Positions 25,038-33,565 of a stretch of 64,000 nucleotides of DNA are shown in pieces (within the stretch, counting starts at the first letter, position 1; every line of letters starts with the position of its first letter). The DNA is taken from assembly GCF_019880385.1 (NCBI RefSeq), contig NZ_CP082273.1:1674001-1738000 (forward strand). The letters run 5' to 3'. This DNA comes from Nocardioides coralli (GTDB lineage Bacteria; Actinomycetota; Actinomycetes; Propionibacteriales; Nocardioidaceae). Made by a program: the position numbers and the translations under genes. Under the pieces are notes generated by a model that had not been told where the DNA came from, did not search any database, and worked only from the letters and a program-made list of their open reading frames with translations.

Positions 25038-25724
25038 TCAGCGGGTGGCGAGGGCGAGGGCGCTGGCGACGAGGTGGTCGCGGACCTGCTCCCGGGAGAT
25101 CTGCCCCACGGTCGGGATGCCGGGGGCGGCCTCCTTGACCAGGATCCCGACGCGCGCGAGCTGCAGCGCCCCGAGCCCGCTGGCGTAGAGGGTGTTGGCG
25201 AGGAGGGTCGGGTCGTCGACGGTGAAGTCGCCGCTCTCGACGCCGTCCTCGAGCGCGCCCGACAGGACCGACAGGCACGAGGAGATCGCGCGCCCGAGAC
25301 GGAACAGCGCGGACTCCGAGATCTCGTCGAGCAGCTCGGGTCCGCTCCGCCGCATCAGCGTCTGCGCGCAGTCGACAAAGGCCGGGTGGGTGACGCCGTA
25401 GTCCGCGAAGGCCGTGGTGATGGCTCGCAGGCGGTCGGGGGGATCGGTGGCGCTGTCGTCGGCGGCGACCAGCTCCTCGCGCAGCTCGTTGAGGTACTCG
25501 ACCAGCGTGAGGGCGAAGAGCTCCTCCTTGCCGGTGAAGTGGCGGTAGACGATGGCGCGGTTGACGCCGACGGCGCCGGCAATCTGGTCGATCTGGGCGT
25601 CGCGGACGCCGCTGCGGTCGAAGAGGGCGCGGGTGGCGGCGATGATCTCGGCCTCGCGCTTGCGGCGCCGGGCCGCTGCCGCGGTACGCCGGCCGTCGGA
25701 CTCGGGCGCCCTGCTCGCAGCCAT
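25038..25724 (-). CDS. TetR-family transcriptional regulator
   Basis: 228-residue repressor-type protein. The N-terminal helix-turn-helix domain (about residues 22-68) contains AEIIAATRALFDRSG, then AQIDQIAGAVGVNRAIVYRH, a standard TetR DNA-binding region. The C-terminal domain (HPAFVDCAQTLMRRSGPELL) resembles ligand-binding domains of fatty-acid-related TetR regulators. ATG 25724 is preferred over GTG 25730. A perfect inverted repeat, GTGCAAC-N5-GTTGCAC, sits 13 bases upstream and probably mediates autoregulation. A matching half-site lies in the fabG4/thiolase promoter, so it may control that cluster. Confidence 0.9.
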   Translation of the reverse strand: MAASRAPESDGRRTAAAARRRKREAEIIAATRALFDRSGVRDAQIDQIAGAVGVNRAIVYRHFTGKEELFALTLVEYLNELREELVAADDSATDPPDRLRAITTAFADYGVTHPAFVDCAQTLMRRSGPELLDEISESALFRLGRAISSCLSVLSGALEDGVESGDFTVDDPTLLANTLYASGLGALQLARVGILVKEAAPGIPTVGQISREQVRDHLVASALALATR

Positions 25725-25736
25725 GGCCACAGGTTA

Positions 25737-25755
25737 GTGCAACACCGAGTTGCAC
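25737..25755. promoter_or_regulatory. Inverted-repeat operator before the TetR gene
   Basis: GTGCAACACCGAGTTGCAC consists of perfect 7-base arms with a 5-base spacer, placed 12-30 bases before the TetR start. The size and position are typical of TetR-family self-regulation. The link to this regulator is inferred from proximity. Confidence 0.7.
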
Positions 25756-25796
25756 AGGTGTGACAGCTTGTCGTCACGAGGCCGGTCGGTGGCCTG

Positions 25797-26360
25797 TCAG
25801 GACGCTGGTGCACCGGGGGGGCCCGCTCGCGCCCGTTCGAGCGCGAGGCGGGAGCCGACGGCCAGTGTCGCGGCCAGCGCGTTGAAGCCGAGGTCGACGG
25901 GGTCGAACACCCGGTTCGGGAGGATCCACTGCAGCCCCTCGTCGACCGTGCCGACCAGGGACGCGGCGAGGATCGCCAGCACTGATGGCAGCGGCGTCCG
26001 GCGTCCGCAGCGGACACCCTCGCGCAGTGCCTCGTGCAGCAGCAGCGCCAGCACGCCGTACTCGATCAGGTGGGTCCGCTCCTCCGGGATCGCCATGCGG
26101 GTGAGCACCAGCAGGTAGACGGCGCCGACCCCGAGTGCGACGCCGATCTCCCGGCCACCCGGCCGCACCCGGAGCGCGAGGACGAGCCCGGCCGCGACCA
26201 CCAGGCCCAGGCCGATCCCGAACATGAGGTCGATCAGTCCCCGCGCACGGAGGGCGCCGGCGAGGGCTCCGGCGAGACCCAGCGTCAGGTAGATCCCCGT
26301 CACGACGGCGAGGGTCCACCACCACAGCCGCCGCTCCCTGTCCGAGCGGAAGAGAACCAT
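25797..26360 (-). CDS. VanZ family membrane protein
   Basis: 187-residue integral membrane protein with about five hydrophobic segments. The VanZ-like signature is visible as ERTHLIEYGVLALLL near residue 95 and then DEGLQWILPNRVFDPVDLGF near residues 141-160. Family members include the teicoplanin-resistance accessory protein VanZ, but most are uncharacterised, and a resistance role should not be assumed here. It is transcribed alone, about 240 bases from the divergent lipoprotein gene. Confidence 0.85.
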   Translation of the reverse strand: MVLFRSDRERRLWWWTLAVVTGIYLTLGLAGALAGALRARGLIDLMFGIGLGLVVAAGLVLALRVRPGGREIGVALGVGAVYLLVLTRMAIPEERTHLIEYGVLALLLHEALREGVRCGRRTPLPSVLAILAASLVGTVDEGLQWILPNRVFDPVDLGFNALAATLAVGSRLALERARAGPPGAPAS

Positions 26361-26599
26361 CGCACCTCAACCTACTCGCGCACGTAGAAGTGCCGTACGG
26401 ACAGCGGCACATGAGTGCCGGGGCGAGGTCGTACCCGGAAGGACCGAACGCCCGAACCGGTCGGCTCGTCACGCGAGACAGCGTCCGTGGAGCGCTCCTT
26501 CGGTCCTTCGGTGTACGAACGGAGCGGCGCGGACGCAGAGACGCCGCGAACGGGTGACCCTCGCACGAGAACGCGCCGGCCAGTCCCTATCCTCCTCAC
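26361..26599. promoter_or_regulatory. Intergenic region between VanZ and lipoprotein genes
   Basis: No gene is seen. It holds a perfect long-range inverted repeat, AAGGACCGA at 26439-26447 with TCGGTCCTT at 26500-26508. Near the lipoprotein start a TATCCT -10-like hexamer lies at 26587, too close to the ATG for a leader, so that transcript may be leaderless. Confidence 0.4.
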
Positions 26600-26926
26600 A
26601 TGAATCTCGGACGCACTGCAAGTGCGCTGCTCTGTGTACTCCTGGTCGCTGGTTGTGCCGGCGGGGACCCTGCGATGGAGGCTGGCAAGACCTGGCTCGC
26701 CGTTGTGGAGGACGCTAGGGGTTCGGATGGCTGGTCCGTCGAGACTCTGGAGACCGCTACCACCGACCTCCCCAACGGCGCGGAGGCCACCGGCATCGTG
26801 GATGACGACGGCGACGGGCGCGACGATGACGGACGAGTCAGCGTCACGGCGGATGGTGAGTGGGCCTGCGTGACCTTGCCTGGTGCCGGCGAGGACGGAG
26901 ACGTAGCCAGCGGGGCCTGCTCCTAG
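26600..26926 (+). CDS. Small lipoprotein with a calcium-loop-like acidic motif
   Basis: 108-residue predicted lipoprotein. A hydrophobic signal ends in the lipobox LVAGC, with Cys at residue 19, so the mature protein is membrane-anchored outside the cell. The mature part is short and acidic. It contains DDDGDGRDDDGRVS at about residues 68-81, which resembles an EF-hand or dockerin-type DxDxDG calcium loop, plus two further Cys (WACVTL and the C-terminal ACS) that could form a disulfide. I do not recognise the family. Base composition is less GC-rich than its neighbours, suggesting later acquisition. Confidence 0.7.
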   Translation: MNLGRTASALLCVLLVAGCAGGDPAMEAGKTWLAVVEDARGSDGWSVETLETATTDLPNGAEATGIVDDDGDGRDDDGRVSVTADGEWACVTLPGAGEDGDVASGACS

Positions 26927-26976
26927 CGCACGCAGCGGCGGCCCATCCGCACATCGGCAGGTGCAGGTGGTTCCAC

Positions 26977-28476
26977 CTAGCGGAGCGCCCGCACGGTGTC
27001 GATCGTGTCGGCCTCGGCGGCGGACTTGTCGTCGCGGTAGCGGACGACACGAGCGAAGCGGAGCGCGAGCCCGCCCGGGTAGCGGGTGGAGCGCTGAAGC
27101 CCGTCGAGGGCGATCTCGACCACCTGCTCCGGACGGACGTGGATGACGTGGCCCTCGCGGTGGGTCTCCAGCTCCTGGAACCGCTCGGTCTGCCACTGCA
27201 GCATCTCGTCGGTCATGCCCTTGAACGTCTTGCCCAGCATCACGAAACCGTCCCCGTCGCGAGCGCCGAGGTGGATGTTGGAGAGCCAGCCCTGCCGGCG
27301 CCCGGAGCCCCACTCGACCGCGAGGACGACCAGGTCGAGGGTCAGCACCGGCTTCACCTTGACCCAGCCGGCGCCGCGCCGGCCGGCGGCGTAGGGCGCC
27401 GTGAGGCTCTTGACCACCACGCCCTCATGGCCCGCAGCCAGGGCGCGGTCGGTGAAGGCCTGGGCCTCCGCGAGGTCGGCGGTGACGACCCGCGGCACCC
27501 GCGAGGCCTCGGGGACCAGGGCGGCGAGCGCCTCGGCGCGCTCGGAACCGGGGGAGTCGAGCAGGTCACGGCCGTCGACGTGGAGCAGGTCGAAGAAGTA
27601 CGCCGTGACCTCGACCCCTTCGTCCATGGCGGTGCGTGACGCGGTCTCCTGGAACGGGCGCGGCCGACCGTCGTCGTCGAGCGCGATCGCCTCGCCGTCG
27701 AGCACGAACCGCGAGGCGGGCAGTGACCGGGCCAGCGTGACCACCTCCGGTAGCCGGTGGGTGATGTCGTCGAGGCTGCGGGTCGCGATGGCCACCTCGT
27801 CACCGTCGCGGTGCACCTGGATCCGGATACCGTCGAGCTTGGTGTCGACCGCGACCTCGGCGCCGTCGGGACCGGCCTTGGCCAGGGCCGCCTCGAGATC
27901 GGTCGCGCTCGAGGCCAGCATGGGCGACACCGGCCGTCCGACCTCGAGGCCGATCGCGGCCAGGGCGTCCGCCCCCTCGAAGGCCGTCCGCGCGATCGCG
28001 ACGGTCGACCCCGCGAGCATCGCCGCCCGGCGTACGGCGGGCACGGGGACCCCGGCGGCCGCGGCCAGCGCTTCCTGGACCAGGGCGTCGAGGGCACCCT
28101 GACGGACCTCGCCGGTGACCAGCCCACGGAGCCACCGCTGCTCGGCAGCGGTGGCGCGGCCGAACAGCTCCCCCAGAGCGGCGGCTCGAGCCTGTTGTGA
28201 CCCTGACCCCGCGAGCGAGGCGAGGTGGTCGAACGCCTCGTGCACCTCGGTCACGGCCAGGGTCGGCTCGGCGGCCGGCTCGGGCAGCGACTGCAGGCCC
28301 CGCCACCCCACGCCGGTACGACGCTGGAGGAGCGAGCCGGCGAGGTAGGAGGTGACGAGGTGCAGCTCGCCGGGCTCGGCCCCGCCCAGTGCCTCGGCGA
28401 GGGCGGCCACCTTCGCCTTGCGTGACCGGGTCGCGGCCACCGCCGCGGAGGTCGCCACCAGGTCTGCGATCAGCAC
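26977..28476 (-). CDS. ligB: ATP-dependent DNA ligase (LigB type)
   Basis: 499-residue ATP-dependent DNA ligase that seals nicks through an enzyme-AMP intermediate. An N-terminal helical DNA-binding domain (1-180) precedes the nucleotidyltransferase domain. Its motif I is DTKLDGIRIQVH near residue 211, with the adenylated Lys. FVLDGEAIALDDDG (motif III region) lies near 258, EGVVVKSL (motif IV) near 352 and GWVKVKP (motif V) near 370. The C-terminal OB domain ends ALRFARVVRYRDDK. Length and layout resemble mycobacterial LigB. A long palindrome lies about 75 bases upstream. Confidence 0.93.
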   Translation of the reverse strand: MLIADLVATSAAVAATRSRKAKVAALAEALGGAEPGELHLVTSYLAGSLLQRRTGVGWRGLQSLPEPAAEPTLAVTEVHEAFDHLASLAGSGSQQARAAALGELFGRATAAEQRWLRGLVTGEVRQGALDALVQEALAAAAGVPVPAVRRAAMLAGSTVAIARTAFEGADALAAIGLEVGRPVSPMLASSATDLEAALAKAGPDGAEVAVDTKLDGIRIQVHRDGDEVAIATRSLDDITHRLPEVVTLARSLPASRFVLDGEAIALDDDGRPRPFQETASRTAMDEGVEVTAYFFDLLHVDGRDLLDSPGSERAEALAALVPEASRVPRVVTADLAEAQAFTDRALAAGHEGVVVKSLTAPYAAGRRGAGWVKVKPVLTLDLVVLAVEWGSGRRQGWLSNIHLGARDGDGFVMLGKTFKGMTDEMLQWQTERFQELETHREGHVIHVRPEQVVEIALDGLQRSTRYPGGLALRFARVVRYRDDKSAAEADTIDTVRALR

Positions 28477-28550
28477 GCGGTCAGGCTAGCGACCCCGTGC
28501 CGACACGACCCCACGAGTCACACCGGCCACGCCGGACGGGGGGAACTGCC

Positions 28551-28580
28551 CGTTGTCGGCTGTTGCAACACCTGACAACG
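28551..28580. promoter_or_regulatory. 30-bp near-perfect palindrome upstream of the DNA ligase gene
   Basis: Nested dyad: outer arms CGTTGTC and GACAACG enclose a perfect inner palindrome TGTTGCAACA; 26 of 30 positions are symmetric. It lies 75-104 bases before the ligase start and 44 bases past the tryptophan dioxygenase stop. The unbroken symmetry without a loop favours a protein-binding operator, but a terminator for the upstream gene cannot be excluded. Confidence 0.6.
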
Positions 28581-28623
28581 TCCGGTTTCCCCGGTCGACC
28601 GGGCAAACCCAGGGGCCCCACCC

Positions 28624-29475
28624 TCAGCCACCGATCCGGGTCCGGACCTCGTAGAGCTCCGGGAAGAAGGAGATGTCGAGCGCGCGCCGCAAGAAGCTGA
28701 CCCCGCTGGAGCCGCCGGTGCCCGTCTTGTGGCCGATGGTGCGCTGCACCACCTGGAGGTGACGGAACCGCCACTCCTGGAAGTTGTCCTCGAGGTCGAC
28801 GAGCTCCTCGCAGGTCTCGTAGACGCCCCAGTGCTGCTCGGGCGCGTTGTAGACCCCGGCGAAGACGTCGACCAGCCCGGGGTGGAGCCGGTGCTTGACC
28901 GACCAGTCCCGCTCGACCAGCTCCGCGGGGACGTCGTAACCGCCCCGGGCGAGGTGTCGGAGGAACTCGTCGTACAGCGACGGCTCCGCGAGCAGCGTCG
29001 CCAGCTCGTCGTGTGCCGTCGTGTCGTGCTCGTGGACCCGCACCATGTCGGCGTCCTTGTTGCCGAGCAGGAACTCGACCTCGCGGTACTGCGCCGACTG
29101 GAAGCCCGAGGAGGTCGCGAGGAAGGGACGGATCTCGGCGTACTCGCTGGGGGTCATGGTGGCCAGGACCGACCACTGGTCGGTCAGCGTGTGCTGGATG
29201 TGCTTGACCCGCGCCAGCCGCTTGAGGGCGGGAGCCAGCTCGTCGGAGGCGAGCAAGGAGCGCGCGGAGCGGAGCTCGTGGACCATCAGCTTCAGCCAGA
29301 GCTCCGAGGTCTGGTGCTGGATGATGAAGAGCAGCTCGTCGTGCTGCGGCGGGTCGCTCTGCGGGCGCTGCGCGGACAGCAGCTGGTCGAGGCAGAGGTA
29401 GTCGCCGTAGGACATCTGCTGGCGGAAGTCGGTCTCGATGCCGGCCTCGAGCTCGCGGCGGTCGTCGTCGGGCAC
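28624..29475 (-). CDS. kynA: Tryptophan 2,3-dioxygenase
   Basis: 283-residue heme enzyme that opens the indole ring of L-tryptophan to N-formylkynurenine, the first step of the kynurenine pathway. Family phrases are MSYGDYLCLDQLLSAQ near residue 21, DELLFIIQHQTSELWLKLMV near 46-65 (with the active-site His) and SGFQSAQYREVEFLLGNKD near 122. HKTGTGGSSGVSFL near 247 contains the proximal His and substrate-binding Thr. Kynureninase and formamidase genes are not adjacent, so the rest of the pathway must lie elsewhere. Confidence 0.96.
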   Translation of the reverse strand: MPDDDRRELEAGIETDFRQQMSYGDYLCLDQLLSAQRPQSDPPQHDELLFIIQHQTSELWLKLMVHELRSARSLLASDELAPALKRLARVKHIQHTLTDQWSVLATMTPSEYAEIRPFLATSSGFQSAQYREVEFLLGNKDADMVRVHEHDTTAHDELATLLAEPSLYDEFLRHLARGGYDVPAELVERDWSVKHRLHPGLVDVFAGVYNAPEQHWGVYETCEELVDLEDNFQEWRFRHLQVVQRTIGHKTGTGGSSGVSFLRRALDISFFPELYEVRTRIGG

Positions 29476-29579
29476 GGCCCCAACCTAGGCCACGGAGCGC
29501 CCTGAGGGCCGCCCGCGGGGCCGCGCTGCCCGGGGCGCGGCCCTCCCGCACGTGGCCGGCCGTGACTTACCCTCGGTGC

Positions 29580-30521
29580 ATGACCGCCCCCCCGGACCAG
29601 AGCACCGCGCACAACACGCGGCTCTGGGTGCCTGCGTGGCCGGTCCCGGTCGGGCAGATCCTCGGCCAGCAGCGTCGCGGCGGCGGCGACCCCACCTACC
29701 GCATCGACTTCCAGGGCCGTCACTGGCGTGGCATCAGGACCCCCGTCGGCGAAGCCACCCTGATGGTCGAGACCCGGCCCCGCGAGGGGCGCGTCTACGC
29801 AGCCGCCTGGGGCAGCGGGGCCGAGTGGGCCCTCGAGTCGCTGCCCGCCCTGCTCGGCGCCGATGACGACCCGACCGGCTTCGAACCCACCCACCAGGTG
29901 CTCGCGGACGTGTGGCGGCACCACCGCCACTGGCGCATCGGCCGCACCGGGTTGGTGATGGAGGCCCTGGTGCCCTCGATCATCGAGCAGAAGGTCACCG
30001 GCCAGGAGGCGTTCGCGGGGTTCCGCAACCTGGTCCACCGCTGGGGGACCCGGGCACCCGGCCCGGGCCACGACCTCGACCTCTACGTGCAGCCGGACGC
30101 CGAGACGCTGCGTCACATCCCGTCCTGGGAGTGGCTCCGGCTCCACATCGACCCGGCGCGGTCGAAGGCGATCGTGATGGCGGCGCGGGTCGCCCATGCC
30201 ATCGAGCGGACGGCCGACGCCACGCTGGAGGAGGCCGACCGCGCCCTCCGGTCGCTGCCCGGGGTCGGCGTGTGGACCAGTGCCGAGGTGAGGCAACGCG
30301 CGCTCGGCGACGCCGACGCGGTCTCCTTCGGCGACTACCACGTCGCCAAGGACATCGGGTGGGCGCTGACCGGCAAGGCGTTCGACGACGAGGAGCTCGA
30401 GGACTACCTCGAGCCCTACCGCCCGCACCGCGGCCGGGTCCAGGGCCTGGTGGCGCTCGCCGGGCTCCATCGGCCCCGGCTCGGGCCGCGGATGCCTCCC
30501 CGGACCCACCTGCCCACCTGA
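29580..30521 (+). CDS. HhH-GPD DNA glycosylase (AlkA-like, 3-methyladenine type)
   Basis: 313-residue base-excision-repair glycosylase. The HhH-GPD core is visible: VPSIIEQKVTGQEA near residue 130, the helix-hairpin-helix LRSLPGVGVWTSAEVRQRAL near 216-235 and the GPD region VSFGDYHVAKDIGWAL near 245 with the catalytic Asp. It would remove alkylated bases such as 3-methyladenine. ATG 29580 is preferred; an in-frame GTG at 29562 is possible. The gene converges with the PLD-type gene across only 12 bases. Confidence 0.88.
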   Translation: MTAPPDQSTAHNTRLWVPAWPVPVGQILGQQRRGGGDPTYRIDFQGRHWRGIRTPVGEATLMVETRPREGRVYAAAWGSGAEWALESLPALLGADDDPTGFEPTHQVLADVWRHHRHWRIGRTGLVMEALVPSIIEQKVTGQEAFAGFRNLVHRWGTRAPGPGHDLDLYVQPDAETLRHIPSWEWLRLHIDPARSKAIVMAARVAHAIERTADATLEEADRALRSLPGVGVWTSAEVRQRALGDADAVSFGDYHVAKDIGWALTGKAFDDEELEDYLEPYRPHRGRVQGLVALAGLHRPRLGPRMPPRTHLPT

Positions 30522-30533
30522 GACGAGCGGGTC

Positions 30534-31802
30534 TCAGAGGAGCGGCCGGAACGGCCGGAGCAGCGCCTCGGTGAAGCGGCGGTGCAGGTCGCGCGCCTCC
30601 CACTCATGCAGGGTCAACTCCAGGCAGTTGCTCTCGTCGGTCCGGAAGATCTCCTCCATCACGTGCGCGAGCGAGTCGTCGATCACCTCGACGTTGACCT
30701 CGTAGTTGCCGGTGAGGCTGAGCCGGTCGATGTTGGCGGTGCCGACCGTCGTCCAGGTGCCGTCGACGGTCGCCGTCTTGGCGTGGACCATGGCGCCCTG
30801 GTAGCGCAGGATGCGGATGCCGCCACGGAGCAGCTCGTCGTAGTAGCCGCGGGAGATCCAGTCGGCCACGACGTGGTTCGACTTCAGCGGCACGAGCAGC
30901 CGTACGTCCACGCCCCGCTGGGCCGCGGCCACCAGCTCGTCGACGAAGTCCGGGTCGGGCAGGAAGTAGGCCTGCGTGATCCAGATCCGGTCACGGGCAC
31001 GGTTGATGGCCTCGAGGTACATGTTCCTGATCGGGAACATCCACAGCCGCGGCACGTTGCGGTGCACGCGGAACCGCGGCTCCCACTCGGACGCCGTCTC
31101 CAGCAGCAGCGGCCGCTCGCTGGTGCCGAGCAGCCGCCGGCGGTTGAGGTTCCAGAAGTCTGCGAACGCCCGCTTCAGGTCCCACACCGCCGGCCCGGTG
31201 ATGCGGATGTGGGTGTCGCGCCACTCCGTGGCGTACGCCGCTCCGATGTTGTAGCCGCCCACGAAGCCGACCGTGTCGTCGACGACCAGGATCTTGCGGT
31301 GGTCGCGGCCGTAGCGACGCAGGTCCAGGACCCGCCACCCCGCGTTGTAGACGGGGTAGGGGAGCACCTTCATGCTGCGGGGGAAGCGCTTGAACCGTGG
31401 CGACACCACCAGGTTGGCGAAGCTGTCGTAGATGCAGTGAACCTCGACGCCCCGGGCGGCCGCCTCGGCCAGGGCTCGCTTGAACCGCTCACCGACCGCG
31501 TCGCCCTTCCAGATGTAGGTCTCGAAGAGGATCTGGCGCCGCGCTCCCTCGATCGCGGCGAGCATCGCGTCGAACAGGTCCTGCCCGTAGGTGTAGGTGG
31601 TCACCTCACCTCCGCTCTCGCCGACCTCGACGGTGCGCGGTGGCGTGACCGGGAACGGCTTCGGCTTCTTGCCCCGACGGCGGTAGGAGTCCACCACCGA
31701 CATGCCGACCGCGATGGCGAGCTGCAGCCCGAAGAGCGCCAGGAGGGTCCGCCGGACCAGCCGGATCAGCCGGCCGGCGGGGGAGCGGGAGGCGTCGGAC
31801 AC
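30534..31802 (-). CDS. Phospholipase D-family protein (cardiolipin synthase-like)
   Basis: 422-residue membrane-anchored enzyme with one N-terminal membrane segment (LLALFGLQLAIAVGMSVV, about residues 20-37). It has two PLD repeats: the first HKD motif is RDHRKILVVDD near residue 168 and the second VHAKTATVDG near residue 341. This is the layout of bacterial cardiolipin synthases, which join phosphatidylglycerol units. Actinobacteria more often use a CDP-alcohol-type cardiolipin synthase, so a broader PLD phospholipid-modifying role is also possible. Confidence 0.88.
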   Translation of the reverse strand: MSDASRSPAGRLIRLVRRTLLALFGLQLAIAVGMSVVDSYRRRGKKPKPFPVTPPRTVEVGESGGEVTTYTYGQDLFDAMLAAIEGARRQILFETYIWKGDAVGERFKRALAEAAARGVEVHCIYDSFANLVVSPRFKRFPRSMKVLPYPVYNAGWRVLDLRRYGRDHRKILVVDDTVGFVGGYNIGAAYATEWRDTHIRITGPAVWDLKRAFADFWNLNRRRLLGTSERPLLLETASEWEPRFRVHRNVPRLWMFPIRNMYLEAINRARDRIWITQAYFLPDPDFVDELVAAAQRGVDVRLLVPLKSNHVVADWISRGYYDELLRGGIRILRYQGAMVHAKTATVDGTWTTVGTANIDRLSLTGNYEVNVEVIDDSLAHVMEEIFRTDESNCLELTLHEWEARDLHRRFTEALLRPFRPLL

Positions 31803-31811
31803 CCCGCCAAT

Positions 31812-32561
31812 CTAGCCAGCGCCGCCCGGCAGGTGGGCCCGGAACGTCAGATGCCCCATCAGCCGCGCGGCGTCGCGACGATAGACCCAGTCGTGGTACG
31901 TCGACGCGAAGCCGCGCACCGGCCCCGGGAGGTAGGGCTCGTACATCGACGGGAGGTCCCACAGCCGAAACTCGACGTCGGTGAACCCGGCGCGACCGAG
32001 GTGCGCAGTCACGGCACGCGTCGTGTTGATGCGGTACTCGGTCGGGAAGTGGTACCCCTCGACCTGCTCGACCGGGCGGAGCCTGCGCAGCAACGGCTCC
32101 GCCACGTGCGCCCGGGTGGCCGCCCAGGTCGAGAGCCCGAAGTAGTGCCACTTGTTGACCGTCATGCCCATCAGCACCCCGCCCGGCCGCAGCACGGCGG
32201 CGCAGGCCCGGGTGAAGGCCCGGGGGTCGGAGACGTGCTCGAGCACGAAGACCGAGAAGGCGAGGTCGAAGGGTTCCGGGTCGGTGGCGGCGTACGCCTC
32301 CATGGTCAGGGCTTGCGCTTCGTGGAGGGTGGTGTTGCCCAGGACGGCGGGGTCGGGGTCGATGCCCACGATGGTCCCGGCCACGCGGGAGACCGGGCGC
32401 AACGTCCCGGACAGGTTGTGGCCGGCGCCGATGTTGAGGACCCGGCCGCCGGCGGGGCACTCGCGGGCGACCCACCGGGCGAAGCCGCGCACCGCCACCC
32501 GTGGCGGTGGCATGGCCACGACCGTGGCGGAGATGGTGCTCCGGACCCCGACGGGGGACAT
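31812..32561 (-). CDS. Class I SAM-dependent methyltransferase
   Basis: 249-residue Rossmann methyltransferase. The SAM-binding start is VLNIGAGHNLSG near residue 41, with acidic IVGIDPDPAVLGN near 64 and FSVFVLEHVSDPRAF near 104, followed by LRPGGVLMG. The C-terminal half carries aromatic substrate-binding segments (WHYFGLSTW and YEPYLPGPV). The ATG at 32561 or the Met at 32513 could be the start. The substrate is unknown. It lies just downstream of the conservon, with a 50-base gap. Confidence 0.85.
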   Translation of the reverse strand: MSPVGVRSTISATVVAMPPPRVAVRGFARWVARECPAGGRVLNIGAGHNLSGTLRPVSRVAGTIVGIDPDPAVLGNTTLHEAQALTMEAYAATDPEPFDLAFSVFVLEHVSDPRAFTRACAAVLRPGGVLMGMTVNKWHYFGLSTWAATRAHVAEPLLRRLRPVEQVEGYHFPTEYRINTTRAVTAHLGRAGFTDVEFRLWDLPSMYEPYLPGPVRGFASTYHDWVYRRDAARLMGHLTFRAHLPGGAG

Positions 32562-32610
32562 GACTCAGGGTGGCACCCGCTGCGGTCGGGCGCAACGAAC
32601 GGGTGTTGCG

Positions 32611-33195
32611 TCAGTGCCCGGCGGCCAGGGCGACGTCGAGCTGGCGCAGCGAGTACTCCGTGACCGTGAGCAGTGCGCGCTTCACCGACCGCCGCTCCCG
32701 TGCGTCGATGGCGATGATCGGCACCCCGGGACGCAGCGCCAGCGCGGCGCGCACGTCCGCGAGGTCGTAGCGGTGGGCGCCCTCGAACTGGTTGACCGCG
32801 CAGACGAAGGGGATGCCGCGGGACTCGAAGTAGTCGAGGGGCGCGAAGGCGGCGTCGAGTCGCTGGGTGTCGATGATGACGACCGCACCGATCGCGCCGA
32901 TGCACAGGTCGTCCCACATGAACCAGAACCGCTCCTGCCCCGGCGTACCGAAGAGGTAGAGCACGAGGTCCTCGGCGAGGGTGATCCGGCCGAAGTCCAT
33001 GGCGACCGTCGTCGTCGACTTGGCAGGGGTCGCGGCGAGGTCGTCCACGCCCTCCGACTCGTTGGTGACGAGGGCCTCGGTGCGCAGCGGGGTGATCTCC
33101 GAGACCGCACCGACGAAGGTGGTCTTGCCGACGCCGAAGCCGCCGGCGACGACGATCTTGGTCGACGTGACGGTGTCAGAGCGCCCGGAGTCCAC
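32611..33195 (-). CDS. cvnD: Conservon small GTP/ATP-binding protein (CvnD type)
   Basis: 194-residue Ras-like P-loop protein of the CvnD/MglA-like group. The P-loop GGFGVGKTTFVGAV lies near residue 15. The switch region GTPGQERFWFMWDDL near 85 has GTPGQ where classical GTPases have DTAGQ. VNQFEG near 139 replaces NKxD, a usual deviation in this family. It is the fourth gene of the conservon and acts with the membrane sensor, roadblock and DUF742 proteins in membrane signalling. The GTG at 33195 overlaps the DUF742 gene by 20 bases; the longer open frame is an overlap. Confidence 0.9.
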   Translation of the reverse strand: MDSGRSDTVTSTKIVVAGGFGVGKTTFVGAVSEITPLRTEALVTNESEGVDDLAATPAKSTTTVAMDFGRITLAEDLVLYLFGTPGQERFWFMWDDLCIGAIGAVVIIDTQRLDAAFAPLDYFESRGIPFVCAVNQFEGAHRYDLADVRAALALRPGVPIIAIDARERRSVKRALLTVTEYSLRQLDVALAAGH

Positions 33196-33565
33196 GCAGC
33201 GTCCTCTCGATGAGGCTCCGGCGGTCCTCGCGCGGTGCGTCCGCGGCGAGGGTGCCACCGACGCGCACCAGACCGGCTTCGACGAGGTCGCCGAGCAGCA
33301 CCCGTACGACGCCGACGGGCATCCGCACCTCGGCCGAGACCTCGGCGACGGAACGGCCCTCGGCCGCCCGCAGCACGACGTCGCGCGGGGCGTCGCCGTC
33401 CGGCTCGTCGGCGTCGCGCTGCAGGCGCGCCTCCAGCGGCAGCTCCACGGTCGGGCGGGTCCGACCCGCGGTGATCGTGTAGGAGCGGACCAGGCTGACG
33501 GTGGGCACCGGCTCGGTCCCAGCGGTGCCGACGTCGTCGGCCATCACGGCGTCGGTGGTCATCAT
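33176..33565 (-). CDS. cvnC: Conservon DUF742 protein (CvnC type)
   Basis: 129-residue DUF742 protein. The core [20 protein letters not shown] lies near residues 23-42. It is followed by a winged-helix-like region ([20 protein letters not shown] near 70-89) and [12 protein letters not shown] at the end. Such proteins bridge the conservon sensor and GTPase. The start overlaps the roadblock gene by 4 bases and the end overlaps the GTPase gene, so the four genes form one transcript. Confidence 0.9.
   Translation of the reverse strand: MMTTDAVMADDVGTAGTEPVPTVSLVRSYTITAGRTRPTVELPLEARLQRDADEPDGDAPRDVVLRAAEGRSVAEVSAEVRMPVGVVRVLLGDLVEAGLVRVGGTLAADAPREDRRSLIERTLRGLRAL

Noticed and set aside
25797..26360. 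Glycopeptide resistance gene
   Set aside because: VanZ-family membership alone is not evidence of resistance; no vanHAX-type genes are present.
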